A stretch of 64,000 nucleotides of DNA, taken from positions 620,001 to 684,000 of the forward strand of contig JADNYJ010000006.1 of NCBI GenBank assembly GCA_015501075.1. Direction: 5' to 3'. Position 1 is the first letter of the stretch, and each line of letters begins with the position of its first letter. Made by a program: the position numbers and the translations under genes. The stretch is from Gymnopilus junonius (taxonomy: Eukaryota; Basidiomycota; Agaricomycetes; Agaricales; Galerinaceae). The notes under the pieces are model-generated. The model did no database searches and was not told the origin of the DNA. It saw only the letters and a program-made list of their open reading frames with translations. Positions 31,172 to 44,114 of the stretch are shown here, one piece after another.

Positions 31172-34024
31172 TTACGCCTTGAGAGGGAAATAAATTAATG
31201 AAGGGTGGTTGAAGATGAGGCGTAGACAAGCATATGCGTACCAGATATCTATATGATCTGCGGTCCTCACATCTGTCTAGGTACTCCTTCTGCAAAGAAA
31301 GAAAAGGCAATGTGAAAATGAGCGTTTCAAACCTACGATGGGTATTCACTGACCTCGATCAGAAGCTCTATCCTCTTCTTAATCGTAAGAGGTTCGGGCT
31401 GGAATTTGCTCGCGAGCTGTTGAGTAACTTCGCTAACTAGATCGTTATGTGACATTTGCTTCCGACTCTTCATAATACGGACAATACAAGCCTACCAGAG
31501 AATATTAATTAGGCGTTCAAGACCGCAAAAAGATAGATGCATACCTCCATCCAATGCTTTCGTTCCTCCTCGATGCGATCTCGTGTCTCCTTCCTCTCCT
31601 CCGTGCTCTCAACCTTAGACGATATCGTTGGAACCTTGATTTTCTTCATGGGAGATGTAAAATCATTGTTGAACGAGAATGTGTCGTCTGGGTTGACATC
31701 ACGTCCTGGTGGATGTTTCTTCAAGATTTTATATTTGCCACTGGCCAGGGACTGAAGATGACGTTTGAGTTCAACTTCGTCGATCTGAGTTGCCTCTTTA
31801 ATATACTGATGACCGATCGAATCGTCAGAAAAAAATATGCCATAGGTATCGGACCCACCGAATATGTTAAGAAATCATCATCCGCCAAATTCTGGAACAA
31901 TAGCAAAATGACCAATGCAAATGTTGATACATTCAATTCATGTTCCCTAGTTCTGAACTGAACAACGACGTCGGCATTGCCGAGAGAAAGTTGCCATGTC
32001 AGTCGTCTGCCAGAATGCTTCCCAAGATAGAACTTCTCAAACGACTTGCACGCCTTTGACATTTCAGGCGGGAGCATACACGGTGATGTTGAATGAGTTA
32101 ATGGCCAGGCGTTTGAAGTCATGATTGTGATATTGAGTTCAATCTCTGGCGCCTGTAGAGTATTCATTAACAGCGAAAGAAAGAGGGGTTATAGAGAGTC
32201 ATGTACCGTAGTCTTTGAAAGATGATCCAGGTACTCTTTCGTGGTATCTGCGGATATTTTCATGTCATTAAACATGCCCTCCATTTTCTGGGTAAACTGG
32301 ACACCAGATTCAACTTTCAGCTTGGCCAGCATGCCGCGTTCTGCATCGTCCGAAACAGACCGGCCTTGAAGAAGACGTTTGGCCAAATGTCCTTTGTAAT
32401 ATCTTTCAAAGACATCCTTTTCCAAGATAAAGCGGAAAATGGTTGTAGTCTTGTCCAGAACAAGGTCGACTTCAACTTCAGTTTTCTGCAAATAGTTTTA
32501 GGAATGAGGATACAGGTCAATCAGAAGTGGATTAACCACTAACGCCTTTCAGACCTCTCCTCAGATGGTCATCTATGAACAATGAAATAAATTCTGAGCA
32601 TTTCTGATTTAAATTGACGAAAGATGCGAATGCCTATATCTTTCTTAAGAACAGAGAAAACGACAGGGGTGTGGTCGCAAGACTTACCTCATTGAGCATA
32701 CTCTCGACGTCGCGATTGCTGTCAAATGACGCCCTCCACACCAGATCAAACTTGTCTTTGAGGTTCAAAACGTCCTGAACCCAATTAATGGCAGTTTCAA
32801 TCCCGGAGGCTTTGGCTTTGGCCTTTCCTTTTCCCTTGCTTTTATCGGTCAGAGTTTCGTCTTCAACATCAACAAAGTCTTCTCCCAGAGATGTAGAGTT
32901 AATCTCTTTTCCGCGGCGAACAATGGAACTCTTAAGCGACGATCTGAGAATAGGTAAACCAGTTGGAACCTTGAGACATAATCTGTACAACCGAGCGAGA
33001 TCATCAAATTGACTATTGTCAATCATGACGTCCAATCCTGAATTCCCTTTCGCTATTACATTTTCTAAATGGGGTGTGAGGAGATTGTCTTTCAAGATCT
33101 GAAGTAGTGGGTGGGTGGTCTGGCTTGACAAATAATGGTGGGTACGCAATTCTTCGGCATCGAAACGCCCTTGCACCTGCCAGGCATAAGAAATGAATAA
33201 AATAAGGTGCAGCGACATACCAAACGCAGGAACTCGGGTGTATCGCAAGAAGTTGCTAGATGTTCCCCCTCCTTTTGGTAGAATACTTCACTCTTCTCCA
33301 AGAAGATAGGCTCCAAGTCATGCTTGTATACAGTGGTGCCCTTCGAAACTTCAAGCCCTAGAAATATATCCACACATTCCTTCATGGCGGATCGATTTAT
33401 GACGTAGCCGTCGCGTTCGTGTTGTACCTGGCTCAGTATCGCACTGACAACCTGGGACTTGATCGATGGCTTGTCGACGATATGGTTTAGAAATAATTCT
33501 AAGCCCATATCGTGAGTCTGAGGGACATGAGCAGACTGAGTATGTACGCGGTCCTGGCGTATCAAGGAACTTAAAGCCGAAAGCTTGGCGTATAAGAAAG
33601 AACCACACACCATGTACTTCAGAATTTGGCCAAGCCGATGCATATTACTCGTATGATCATCCCATACTCTCCTCAGCGCCTTCAATAACGCTTCCTCTTC
33701 CGTGTTCTGAATGCCTAAATCGGTTGTAGTAGACGTGAAGGCCGGGAAGATCACATCGCTCGCCAGGTTTTCCAGATTCTCGATGACCAGTTGCTTTACT
33801 CCATTGTAAAGCTGGTCCCCGCTCCTGTGGAGTACCATATTATAGGCAAACCTGTGATTCTCTTCAAATGAAAGATTCGCTGCGTTGTGGTTCTGTATTT
33901 CCTTGATGTTTTTCGACAGTTCTGCCCAAGTCTTCTCCGGAGAGAAGTCCGGACCATGCTGGAATGGAAATAAACACCAATTTAATCGAAACATGAAGAC
34001 AAAAATCACCTTCCGTGGGGCCAT
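31172..34024 (-). CDS. CUL3: Cullin-3, scaffold of BTB-type ubiquitin ligases
   Basis: Scaffold of CRL3 ubiquitin ligases: the N-terminal half binds BTB-domain adaptors, the C-terminal half binds Rbx1. The start MAPRK (34024) splices into [21 protein letters not shown]. Cullin repeats follow, with [19 protein letters not shown] and an N-terminal pattern closest to CUL3. The cullin homology domain includes [14 protein letters not shown] and [16 protein letters not shown]. The winged-helix end has [16 protein letters not shown], in which the lysine of RIMK is the expected neddylation site. The C-terminus reads [16 protein letters not shown], then a 64-bp intron (31178-31241), then a 6-base exon encoding Ala and stop, giving the usual cullin ending YLA. 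An acidic/Lys-rich insertion ([17 protein letters not shown]) is present in the middle. The gene looks intact. Confidence 0.92.
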
Positions 34025-34538
34025 CTATTGGAATGCATCGTCGCGTTTGGTCAATATACTTATAGGGCAATGTGGGGGAGAATGCCATACAATTTTCGGC
34101 CTATTACGCCGTGGAGCTGACATATTTTTCGCGTTAGATCTTTGCTAGGGTGTGTATATGACGGCACCTACTGGCCATGTCGTTGTAGTTGAAAGAAAAT
34201 GGGGAAGAATTCGTTATAATCTGTATGCCAGGCACCAGTCTTCCGGAGCACTTTCCTGTGAATCCTGTCCAATCATATATCTTTGTCTATATTTGACTCT
34301 AAGGCCAAAGCCTTCTCGAAGAGGTAATCTACCAGATGGGGAGTACAAAGTCCAGTACATCCAATTCAGGATGTCCGAAGAGCAAGTACTACGTGGAATA
34401 TATTACAGACTGCAAGCTACTTGACTATGATGCGAAACTGAAAAATGCTGATGTAAATGGAAGAAGACAGGTGAATAATCAATGAAAGGAACAAAGAGGG
34501 TCGTAAGGTAAGAACGTTACTATATAATATAAGTCATG
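34025..34538. other. Intergenic between two leftward genes
   Basis: This contains the promoter of cullin-3 and the 3' flank of exportin-T. An ATG at 34088 in another frame would give a frame that reads into the cullin region out of phase, so I left it out. Nothing else was recognised. Confidence 0.5.
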
Positions 34539-37500
34539 CTATGAAGAAGCCCTAGAAGACTTGATCAAATCTGTGAAGTATTTTCGAAAGTTTTTTCCAT
34601 CTAAGTCTCTGAGTTTTGTGGTGAAGTCTAGAGCAGCATCTGAAGGCCAGTTTTGTGACGGAAGAAATACGTTCAAGAAGAAGTTGTAGGCCTCATCTCC
34701 TCTTGTTTTGCAAATGGCTTGTAGGAGGTTGGCAATTTCATGAAGGACCTAGATGTGAAAATCAAAATGAAGCTAAATATGATTGCGAAGCGCGGCTTAG
34801 ACTTACAACGGTGATTTGCCCATCCTTGAGGTTGAAATTAGGTAGTGATGGAACACGGAATGCAGTCGGAATCAGACGTTCATAGATGAACCGCTCGAAT
34901 CCCGGTAAGCCTCCACTGCTGGTCGCCTGACCATTCTCACCGGGTGCGGAAGCAACAGGCTGGCCCCAAACGCTGACACCACGATTGAAGAAGATCAAGG
35001 CAGCCTTTTCACTTGCAGGATCTAGAACGTCTTCTGCGATTCGTTGCATCATCTCGATCAGCCCTTCAAAGCCTGACAGATTTCCTGTTGATACATCTTA
35101 GAGGGAAGTTGTTGAAGAATGGTATTGAAACATACGTTCGGAAGTGAAGACTCCTGGTAGCTTCGCAGCCATGATATTATTAAGAAGCGCCAGGTAAGCC
35201 TTTTTGGTCTCGACATGCGCGCGCTGATCATCTGTTCCAGTAATGGGCTGGGACAGGATACCAGTGATGTGAGTGCTAAGGGGCCCAATAAGTTGGTCAA
35301 GAACATCAAACATATCGTTCTACGCTTCAATTAGAAAGCCGTGTCATACCTACATAGTAAAATGAAACAACGTACTTGTAATTTGTGGATTAGCAAGCCG
35401 ATGAAGTTCATGAAGTCGGCCAGTTCTGAAGGTTCGAAATGTGCCAACAGATTGCTCATCAGAGGTGGAATAAAATGTGTAACCGTTGGACCAGCAGTTG
35501 CTAAGGTTCTTGCAAAAGCAAACCGAGTCTGATATCAAATGAAACTCAAGCCAACATTGAAATTAATGGAAGTCCAATCACTCACAGCGTCACGGATGGG
35601 TTTGAAAACGTTCATGGCCTCGAGACAGACCAAAATAGCCTGAGCCATCTGAGCAAACACTTCCAATGGAGGCATAATGTAGTTCTCCGGGGGAGCAGAG
35701 GGGTAATCAGGGAATCCCTTCGCAATATTTCCAAGCGCCATGATGATATGATGCACCTTAACAATAGGAACGAGGTCAGATGCTCCGTTCGTGCTAAATG
35801 CCTGGAAATTAATAGATAAGTCGTTCATCAACGGTTTCACCAAGGAAAGTAGAACAGTGGACTGCTGATTGGGAGTTTTGAAGAGGAGAGAGCACAGGGT
35901 ACCGACAGTCTCGAAGAGATAAAGCTGAGAATCAAAGGACGTGTTCGTGATGGCCTCTGTCAGAATATCCGTTTCTGGTTCTTCGGGTTCAGGTATCTCG
36001 ACAGTAATGACCAAAACATCTCGCAGGCTGTCGATGATGCCCGGGCAAATATTGACCGGAATGTCGTTCCTTAGCTCCTTGATGAACCTATGGAACAGAT
36101 AGAAAATTCGCGACCGGTACTGAGAATTATCATTATGGAGGCCTCTGCATACTGGGTTAGAACTTGTTCCTTCGACGATGAACTACATACCTGGCGTCGA
36201 CCATGGCTTCTAATGTAGGGATAATACACCCCTTTCGTACTTTGAAAAAGTCCGTATATCGTGAAACCGTCTCGAAGTATTGCAGGGCAACAGTCCGATT
36301 CGGGTATGAGGTGATACCGGACTGCACAAGCGCAAACAACAACTCGCCATGCGTGGTGAGAGGGTATTCGGAATAGTCTGTAGATATCCGTTTATCTTTC
36401 TCGATAGGTGCTTGGCAGAACGCAGCGCGGCCCTTTCCACCACCTGACATTTCGCTAATCAGTCGATGGCCTTTCATGGAGCTGAAGTTAATACTTACTT
36501 TTGTTGATTTCTCCGAATATATAAACAAGATAAATCCCTAGTTCAGCATCGTTCCACTTGAGAGAGACGCCGGATTGATATGCCGAGATGGTGTTCAGCG
36601 CAAGCGTTCGGACTGCTTCTGTGACAAGTTCTTGATCGATTGCAAGGATAGAATCTAAGAACACGCGCAAATCCTGAAGATGTCTCAATACTGCTCTTTC
36701 CAAAACAGAACGAAACAACAAGGAACTCGCCTTGCGCATCTTGTCAAATTCGGCAATGTCGTCCTCGTCTGCATCGTCTGGTTCAGGTTTTTCATCCCAT
36801 TTCATTTTTGTCAGGACTATCTGCAAGAGAGAAGCAAGGAAAGAACGTTTTGAGTCGTCAAGAGGTTCAGAAGATAGTTTTCGTGCTCGTTTGTACTAAG
36901 TAAGGTCAAGGTGAGACAGACATTAATGCATTAGGTTGATGAAAAGGCGTACACCAGTAAGAATAAGTTGCAGTAAAGGAAAAACTGTCGAGCAGGTATC
37001 GTCATACTCATCAGCCAGGAAATGCAGCATGACAGGTTGTATCTGGACGAGATATGTCGAGGCTTCTGATCGAATCTCTTCATTTGAACAATCCTGAATT
37101 TTGGATCATAAATCGTTATCGGCACACGACAATTAGAGGTCGCGTGAGCACCCACCTCTACCAGCTTGTTAAGTTCTTGCCCAAGTACACAGAGCAGCTT
37201 TCCAAGGGCTTCTCGATAGGACTCCTCTCCTTCGTCAGTATCATCGCCACGTTCTACTTGTTGTGCACGTGTTTTTGCCTCCAGAGCTTCTAGGACTTGA
37301 CCGAGAGACAGAACTTTCAAAAGCTGCAGTTTATCGCTTGGATCTTTCAAGCCTTTTGATACAATGCGTAGAAGGGCCACTGATGTCGCCAATCGAATAG
37401 GTAGCGAGGGATCAGCAAGTAAATTGAATAGTAATGGAACGGTGGTAGGAGTAACAGTGAGATTGATATCGATCCATCCTTAAACATGATGTCAGAAACT

Positions 37501-38513
37501 CCTACTGAGAAGGTAAATTAATGAACGCACCGACATAGGACCCAAAGGTGCGAACGCCCCAGTCAACTACCTCGATAGCATGGTCTAATTCCTTTTGCTC
37601 TGTAGCAGAGCCAGGGTTCTTCCTGAGTTCGTTCATCCTTTCCGCACGTTCCGCAACAATTGTCAAAACCGCCTCATTGATCCTAGCAGCATCACGATCG
37701 CGAACACCGTCTCTAACTTTTGCATCCCGTCCATTCCTGTCAGAATTGGACGATCTAGCACTCTTGATCATCTGGTCTGCCACCTCTCCCGAGATCTCAA
37801 GCACGATATGGAAGAAGAGTAGGGTAACATGTCGGTTGAACCCTTTTTGGTCCGGAGGGCGAATAAGGGTGAAGAGGTCTGAAAAGAAATTTGGCCATTG
37901 CTCATTGTATGTACAGAGGAAGAAGAGGGTCAGGGTATGTGAAAACTTGTTGCGGATGACTGGCACGCGATAATTATTAATACTGGAAATGATATCGATT
38001 GAACAAGAAGACATACATATAGCACCAGCTTCAGCAGGACCCAGGACATATTCAGATTGGATGTATGCTATCAGAGATTGTTGGAGGGTCGCAAATGATT
38101 CGTCGTCGAATCTTTCGAATCTGAGTAAAAGCAACACATGAGTGATTATGAACCAATGACACCAGACACGATGGGAAACGCAGATAGATGACAATACAAT
38201 AGCATAGGGTGTAATGCAGAACTAGACGCCAAAGTGGCACTCCGATGTCTCTTGCAAGAATTATCAAAGTGACGTACCTGTTGTCCAAAAATTCCTCCAA
38301 AACTCGAAGAGCAAAAAATCGCACCTGTGGCGGGTATTTCCTGCTCCCGTCCGCATTCTGCTCCACAAAGAGTTTCAACGCGAGCCCCCAGGTATCGTCG
38401 GCATTTTGCTGGATGGACGAAAGGTACTCGAGAGCCTGCTGGTGCAATGAAATCTGACTCTGATCAAAGGCAATAGCGATAGCTTGGACAGCTCGATCAA
38501 TCTCCTGCTCCAT
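34539..38513 (-). CDS. LOS1: Exportin-T, tRNA nuclear export receptor (Los1/XPOT)
   Basis: Karyopherin-beta family export receptor that carries tRNA out of the nucleus with Ran-GTP. It starts MEQEIDRAVQAIAIAFDQSQ at 38513 and proceeds through HEAT-repeat exons. Key blocks are YPPQVRFFALRVLEEFLDN, then VIRNKFSHTLTLFFLCTYNEQWPNFF (the conserved exportin N-terminal Xpo1-like domain), and DWGVRTFGSYV followed by GWIDINLTV, which match exportin-T. The C-terminus ends with RDLDGKNFRKYFTDLIKSS before the stop at 34539. Length is about 1000 residues with many short introns, normal for the family. Residues about 140-180 carry an Arg/Asp-rich loop (DRNGRDAKVRDGVRDRD), probably a fungal insertion. No frame defect was noticed. 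Confidence 0.88.
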
Positions 38514-38718
38514 GGGTCGCTGCACACGACGCGTATAACTGAGCTTGAGCTCGATTAGAGGACAATGGCAAGAGCAGTAGCAAGAGATAAAGAATGATAA
38601 AAGGCTTAAATTTTGAGATCTTTGGCTCGCGTTGAATTGATTTGATTGCACTTCTGATTCGGTCAAGCCACGTGGTTAACACCATTTATCGGATACTAAA
38701 TCAACAGTCCGACTGCAT
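38514..38718. promoter_or_regulatory. Promoter region of exportin-T
   Basis: The 205 bases between the exportin-T start and the stop of the upstream F-box gene must hold the exportin-T promoter and the F-box 3' end. No defined element was recognised. Confidence 0.35.
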
Positions 38719-40324
38719 CTAAAACTCGAGTATGTATATCTGTCCAGTAGTTACGGCTACAAAAAGCCTGCCGGTAGCTTCTTCAAAGTACAGTGACTGA
38801 CATGTGTGAGGTTCAAAAGGCAAGGCCTGCCCCTGAGGTTGCAAAGGTGCAACAATGTCTCCGAAAGACGCCTTCATCAAAACGTATACATCTGCGTTCC
38901 ATTGATGGGAGAGCCAGACCGCTCGACGACCTGTTTTTCCCAAGCACGTCGGTTCAAACGTTACGTTGCGTGGTTTAGGAAACGTATGCAGCGGATTCCA
39001 ATCCGTAAACTTCAAACCCTGCTTGTTGGTGTCGATCGGAAAGCGATAGATGCTGATAATTCCTCGTTCCATGGAGGAGAAGGGAGAATGAGTGACCATA
39101 ACTGTGAAAGATTCAAGAATAGAACAATATACAGGTTCGGGAGAAATGAAGAATTCAAGGTTGCCAATTTTAGCCGTCTCATAGTCAACAATATAAGAAT
39201 CCCAATCCTTGGAGGGTATCAAATGTTCCTCCAGGATCCTGGATACTTTGGCATCGGAGAATAATTGACTGGGGATCTTTCTGACGTGGACCTTGACCCG
39301 TTCTTGATAGGCTCCAACTATGACAATATGCTGCGAATAGATCTTGAACTGCATTCGTCCGGAATCGAATCTCTGATTCAGTTCCGTGTCAGGAAAAAAC
39401 AGAGGAAGAAATGAAGGGGGCCCACAGTCAAAGTTGGAGATTCTATCCTAATGGTAACATTGGTCTTTGTGTTGAAGAGGAGGATTTGATGAATATAATC
39501 CCAATTCAAATGCGAAGCATGCCTTATTGCCGCCGCAACGATCGAGCCAGATATTTCGGAATGATAGAAAACACCAGAATGATCTATTGTCCATTCATTG
39601 ATGACTCGGGGTGCACGTAGGAAATTGGCGTCCGATTGTCGACCTCCCAGATTTATTCGGTAAATAGTCAATCGTCTTCTTTGCAATCAGGAGTTCGTGA
39701 CGAAAAGGGAAAAAAACCAAAGCGCACCCTATCCCAGTAAGAGTCGACGCTCCGAGAACGCAAATAAGTGCAGTACTATCGCCATCCTCGAACGAAGCTC
39801 CGAAGGAGTATGCATGTCCTGGTGCAAAGGAGATGGCGCAAGATGAATTGATAATCCCACTACTAGGCGACACTTCCAGACGCCAGAGGGACAACCTGAT
39901 AGTATAGGTAGGAGCACGAGAGGAGATCACGAGCCATTCTCTACCTAGAGGTTGTATATCAACGACGGAACGATGGTTATTTATTTTGCTTATTCGAGTG
40001 ATTTTTGAGACGCGTCTCCTCCAGTTCTCATCGAGCCTCAGAGCACGAACAATATTGTACTTTATTTCGGGGCCGGACATATTCGTGAGTCGATCATCAA
40101 TAGGAAGATCAGCACTATTCATGTGATGCCAAACATAATCAGAGGAACCTAGAGCGTGTACGACACGGCATGTCTGCGTGTTCCGCAGCCATGGTCAACG
40201 AGTTGTGAAAAGGGAGAATTAACAGAGAACAAGCCTGCATAAATGAAAGAAGGTCTCTAGGATGCAATTGAGTGCAGATAAGGATGATAATGTCGTGTGG
40301 TAGTTGTGCTAGCTCGAGAGGCAT
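38719..40324 (-). CDS. F-box protein
   Basis: Putative substrate adaptor for an SCF ubiquitin ligase. It starts MPLELAQLPHDIIILICTQL at 40324, a clear F-box with the LP start and the HPRDLLSFMQTCRVVHALG core. The core is completed only if a 61-bp intron (40174-40234) with a GC donor is removed. The rest of the protein reads as beta-strand-rich repeats (REWLVISSRAPTYTIRLSLW, STALICVLGASTLTG) up to GQIYILEF at the stop (38719). This may be a propeller-like substrate domain, but no WD or LRR consensus is visible. The gene lies 113 bases from the divergent gene to its right. Confidence 0.7.
40174..40234 (-). other. GC-AG intron in the F-box gene
   Basis: On the minus strand the exon end CAG is followed by GCTTGT. 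The acceptor is CACGCAG, with a possible branch site GTTGACC about 20 bases upstream. No GT donor nearby gives a phase that continues the F-box core and the downstream frame. Confidence 0.55.
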
Positions 40325-40437
40325 GGTGAGAGAAAGAGGGTTATTGGTGTCAATCGGATAAAGGAGCAATAAGCAGATAAGGTTAATTAAGCAACAACAA
40401 TTAAGTAATTACGAACCCTGCGGCCCTACTTAAAGGA
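40325..40437. promoter_or_regulatory. Very short bidirectional promoter
   Basis: Only about 113 bases separate the F-box start from the first ATG of the rightward gene (173 if its second in-frame start at 40498 is used). The sequence is AT-rich with TTAATTAAG-like runs. Transcription of both genes must start here or inside each other's leader. Confidence 0.45.
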
Positions 40438-43084
40438 ATGTTCCCTTTAAGAGCCGTCTCACCCATGAACCACCCACCTTCACCACTGTCCCCCATAATG
40501 TCAGAGCTCGACGCCCTCTCTGACTCCGACTGGCTCGACATTGCCAGTGGGAGAGACTCTGACGACAATGACTCCCTCATCGACCAAGACAGCCTGAGTG
40601 ATCGCGATGAGATCAGCTCAAGGCCACTTTCCCGTCGTTCTTCAATCAGCAATGCCGACTCAATGAGTAGCGATGTTGAGGCCTGGGAGGGCTTCGTCTC
40701 CGATGTTGGCGATGAAGCACAGGAAGCTGTCACTGGCATGTATCCTGTGCCATTACCCTCCGCCCTCGGGGCTGAACCTATTGCAATAGGCCTTGACCCC
40801 AGCGCCGAACAGAGTATCGATCCTGCCGTAGCAGAGGAAGACCAAAGAGTTAGGGAGGCTCTTGACCAGAGCTTTGTTGGCACTTTAAGTGCGTCTCGTT
40901 CTAGCCCTACTGGCAGCGGCCATTTGCCAAGCAACCATACATCTATTCGTGACCTTCGCCTTTCATTTCCTGATCCGCTGAGCAGTTCTCGAGATGAGTT
41001 GAATAGATCTTATGAAGCTGTTTCTTCGCCCACAGTTTCCTCCTCTACGGAGAATAGCGTCAACGCTTCCACCGACGATGACGTTAACATTGCAGAGAGA
41101 ACGGAGCCCGCTGCTCTATCCCCTCTGGTCGAGGATCCGGGTCTGCCATTTATTACACCCGAGGTCCTGCATCACGAGGTTGATCGCGTTGAAGCTGACG
41201 AGAAGAGAGCAGAGCTGGAAATAGTCCTGTATGGCTCTTCCTCCGAGATTAAGTGGAAATTTGTCCAGGGATTGATCCAGAAAGCGGCCTTGACTTCCGG
41301 TTACTTACTAGATGCTAATTTTCGGGAAAATGAGCCTTTAGAGAGCCTTCGTCTTATCAAGAAAGCTGACAGTGTTGCTTCGTTCTTCAACGTCGTTAAG
41401 GTTCATGACCGAACCGTTCATGGTGCCAAGGTCAATAATGTACGTACCTTGATACATATATTCTTCTTCTTTTCATTTCTTCTTTTGTCTTTTAGGACAA
41501 CCTTGATCAATCCGAACAGCCTTCACTTGCAATTGTCTACTTGCCCGCTGCCAAACTCCCTGTTCTCTCTTGGCATGATGCATACCTACCAGTCCTTGTT
41601 CCATCGATCACAGACCTCGACAATAACGTTATGCTTCACGCTGCAGAGGATGACTGGGAACTCCTTGGTGTTCCTTCCGCTAAGGTTATCAACCTTGGAG
41701 CGCGCAAATCCGTAATCTTCGAGCCCGATGAACTGTCGCTCGTCAGCGCCGCTCAAATTATCCGTTCAGTTGGTCGCGATACCAAGAAGATAACGGTCTC
41801 CAAAGCTTTGACAGAGCAAGTAAAGTCCGTTAACGCAGTTACATTGTGCGCCGCTATTTCTTTCCTTTTTGGCCCTGCATATCTAATGGTACTATTTCCA
41901 GGTTTGCATTAATGTCAATCATAATGGGTTTCGCATTTAACACGACATTCCGCTCCTCAGGTCCTTCCCCTACACCCACCGTTAACACGCCTTCGTCATC
42001 CAATAATGCACTCTGGGCTATTTTTGCGCCCCAGCCGAATCGGTCCGTATTAATGCCTTCCTCTGGGTGCACCAACGCGAAAGCATGCGGCACGGGAAAT
42101 ACTGCCGATTCTTCTCCCAAGGATGTCGCCTTATCTGTCTTTGACCCAGATAGCACGTCTCTTTCGGTGACGCCACCTCCTGCTTCCAAGAGCCTGAGTG
42201 TTGTAGGTGCCTCTAGAGATGTCGCAGAGGCTAGTACTACATTCCATTGTCAGCAATGTGCAAGCAGCAGCAGCAGCAAGTCAGTTTCTGATAAGCCGAG
42301 AACGTCAACAGATATGGTCATTCGTTCGACTGCGACCACTTTGTCGGAAATTTACACGATGCCATCCGATTCCGTCACGGCTTCCCGTACAGAAAGTGGT
42401 TCGGGATCTACCATTCTTCTTGGTGCCGCTGAGCGTCTGGGTGCGATTCCCAAATCCACTGTCGCCACTGCGGCCTCTGCAGCTGCCAATCTCAAGCTCA
42501 ATTCGATGTCTGAGGTATTGGATGCTACGACCAAGGCCATTGCTGAGGCTGTAGGAACCGACCTCACTGAGCTTGTTGAGGCTGCCGACGAGCTTCTGAT
42601 CAACCTTCGCGAACAAACAGACAACGTCATCCGCCAATCTAAAGGCAAGGCTCGAGCCTTTGGAGAACAAATCCAGAATATCAACGACGAATTCGTTCGC
42701 CGAAACAAGAGGGCCAAGAAGCGCGCTAAGGATCTCAAAGAAATCGGGAAAGATTTTGTGACCGGCGCTACCAAAGGCATCAAAGACAGGACTGACAAGG
42801 CAAGGAAGAAAGCACGAGCGTTAAAGGGGAGTGCGGTAGAGGGTGGTACAGAGGCCGCGAAGGTTTTGCAGCGCAGTGTAATCGAGAGTGAGGCTTGGAA
42901 GACTTACGAGAAGGCTCAAGGAGACTGGGAGGGACTTCTATCTAACAAGGGCAAGGTGATGGAGAAGGAGAACGACCCAGGTTCTCGCTATGAAGGTGGA
43001 GGGTGTTGGAAGGACAAGCAATCCCGACGATGGTTGAGAAAGCATGGAAGGTCAAGGAAGTTGCATGTGGATAATTGCCTCTGA
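40438..43084 (+). CDS. Serine/acid-rich protein with one membrane segment and coiled-coil tail
   Basis: Three exons (introns 41440-41495 and 41846-41901) give about 844 residues from the ATG at 40438, or 824 from 40498. The latter start (MSELDALSDSDWLDIASGR) fits the acidic motif that opens the conserved part. The first 250 residues are Ser/Asp-rich and probably disordered. A folded block around residues 250-460 (AELEIVLYGSSSEIKWKFVQ, YLPAAKLPVLSWHDAYLPV, VINLGARKSVIFEPDEL) follows. The second intron joins NAVTLFALMSIIMGFAF, a likely transmembrane helix. After it come a Ser/Thr-rich stretch and a long Lys/Arg-rich helical region (RRNKRAKKRAKDLKEIGKDF). I do not recognise a named family. A single-pass organelle-membrane protein with a cytosolic N-terminal domain is a reasonable inference. 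Confidence 0.75.
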
Positions 43085-44114
43085 AGCCTTTTCGTTTCTT
43101 ACTTTTATGTCGCGGTTCCAGGAATGGAATCATTTTCTCTCCTTTCGAGTGCGACAATGTCTTCTCGCTCTTTCCTACGACGCCCTCTATTTAAATACTA
43201 AATGTATATGTAAAGGTATATTCGATAAATTGGACAGTGTGTAATTGTATTACATCAGGAAGTTAGGACCCGTCTCGAAAGCCTCAATTTATCCTCATGC
43301 AACATCTTAATTACCCTGCAACTCAGAGACAACATCGTCTGCCGCAGAAGGTAGGATGCTGGTGATTAATAATAGGCGGTGGTCCCTGTAAGGAACATAT
43401 TATAGTTAGCGTACATACAGGTACAGTACTTACTTGCATGACACTAATAAATAGGAATTTTGTTGGAATTTTCGGAATCAGTGCGTTTCGTAACTTGTAC
43501 CTACGCAATGTCGCGACTGTCTATGTAATATGAGGAGAGTGAATATCTAGCAAGAGATAAAGGAATGAAATTACAGTGGAGGTGAGCAGTAAGCTGGAAA
43601 CTTCGCATAATCCATTGCCAATGCGATGTATCATGTAGTATGCAAGTACGTAGAAGAGAGGGAGGGAGAGAAGAGAGGAACAACTATGCAATGCATGCTT
43701 GATTGTGTAAAGACAGACAGTCAGGGGAGTGCAAGGACAGCAATGCGATTAAGTATACCCGAGAAAGAAAAGAGAAAAAGAGTGGGAAAGTTGGTAGTGA
43801 CACAGTGCATCGAGAGAGAGACAAGCTAACCCAGTACAACGAACGGAGGACCTACCAGATACGCAACAATACTATGAGCTATAAGAGCCTAGAGAGACAG
43901 AGAAATCATATATATGGTAAGAAAAAGATATTTGTATCGCAGGAGAAGAATAAAAAGGGGAAATAGAATTAAAAACATATACGAGCAATCGTTAGAAGTC
44001 GTTAGTAGTATCACGTCCTATCCACACGCACCACCAGCCTCGTCCTCACCACCACCACCACCACCACCACCGCCCATCCCATCAACTTTTAAAATCAAGC
44101 TTCCTCAGGTAAGG
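43085..44114. other. Intergenic between convergent genes, simple-sequence rich
   Basis: No gene was found. From about 43640 to 43980 the plus strand is purine-rich with GAGAGGGAGGGAGAGAAG-like runs. Open frames there are only a result of that composition. Confidence 0.55.
44040..44077 (+). repeat. (CCA)n microsatellite
   Basis: About ten nearly perfect copies of the trinucleotide CCA/CAC lie just beyond the 3' end of the SUN gene. Length variation between strains would be expected. Confidence 0.8.

Noticed and set aside
40401..40934. 177-codon minus-strand frame opposite the serine-rich protein
   Set aside because: It mirrors the Ser-rich coding of the plus strand (third-base complement effect) and has no domain. 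The plus-strand gene has consistent introns.
42352..42798. 148-codon minus-strand frame
   Set aside because: Shadow of the coiled-coil region of the plus-strand gene. Composition is just the complement of Ala/Lys codons.
43640..43980. Plus-strand frames in the GA-rich tract
   Set aside because: Low-complexity purine tract gives open frames without coding character.
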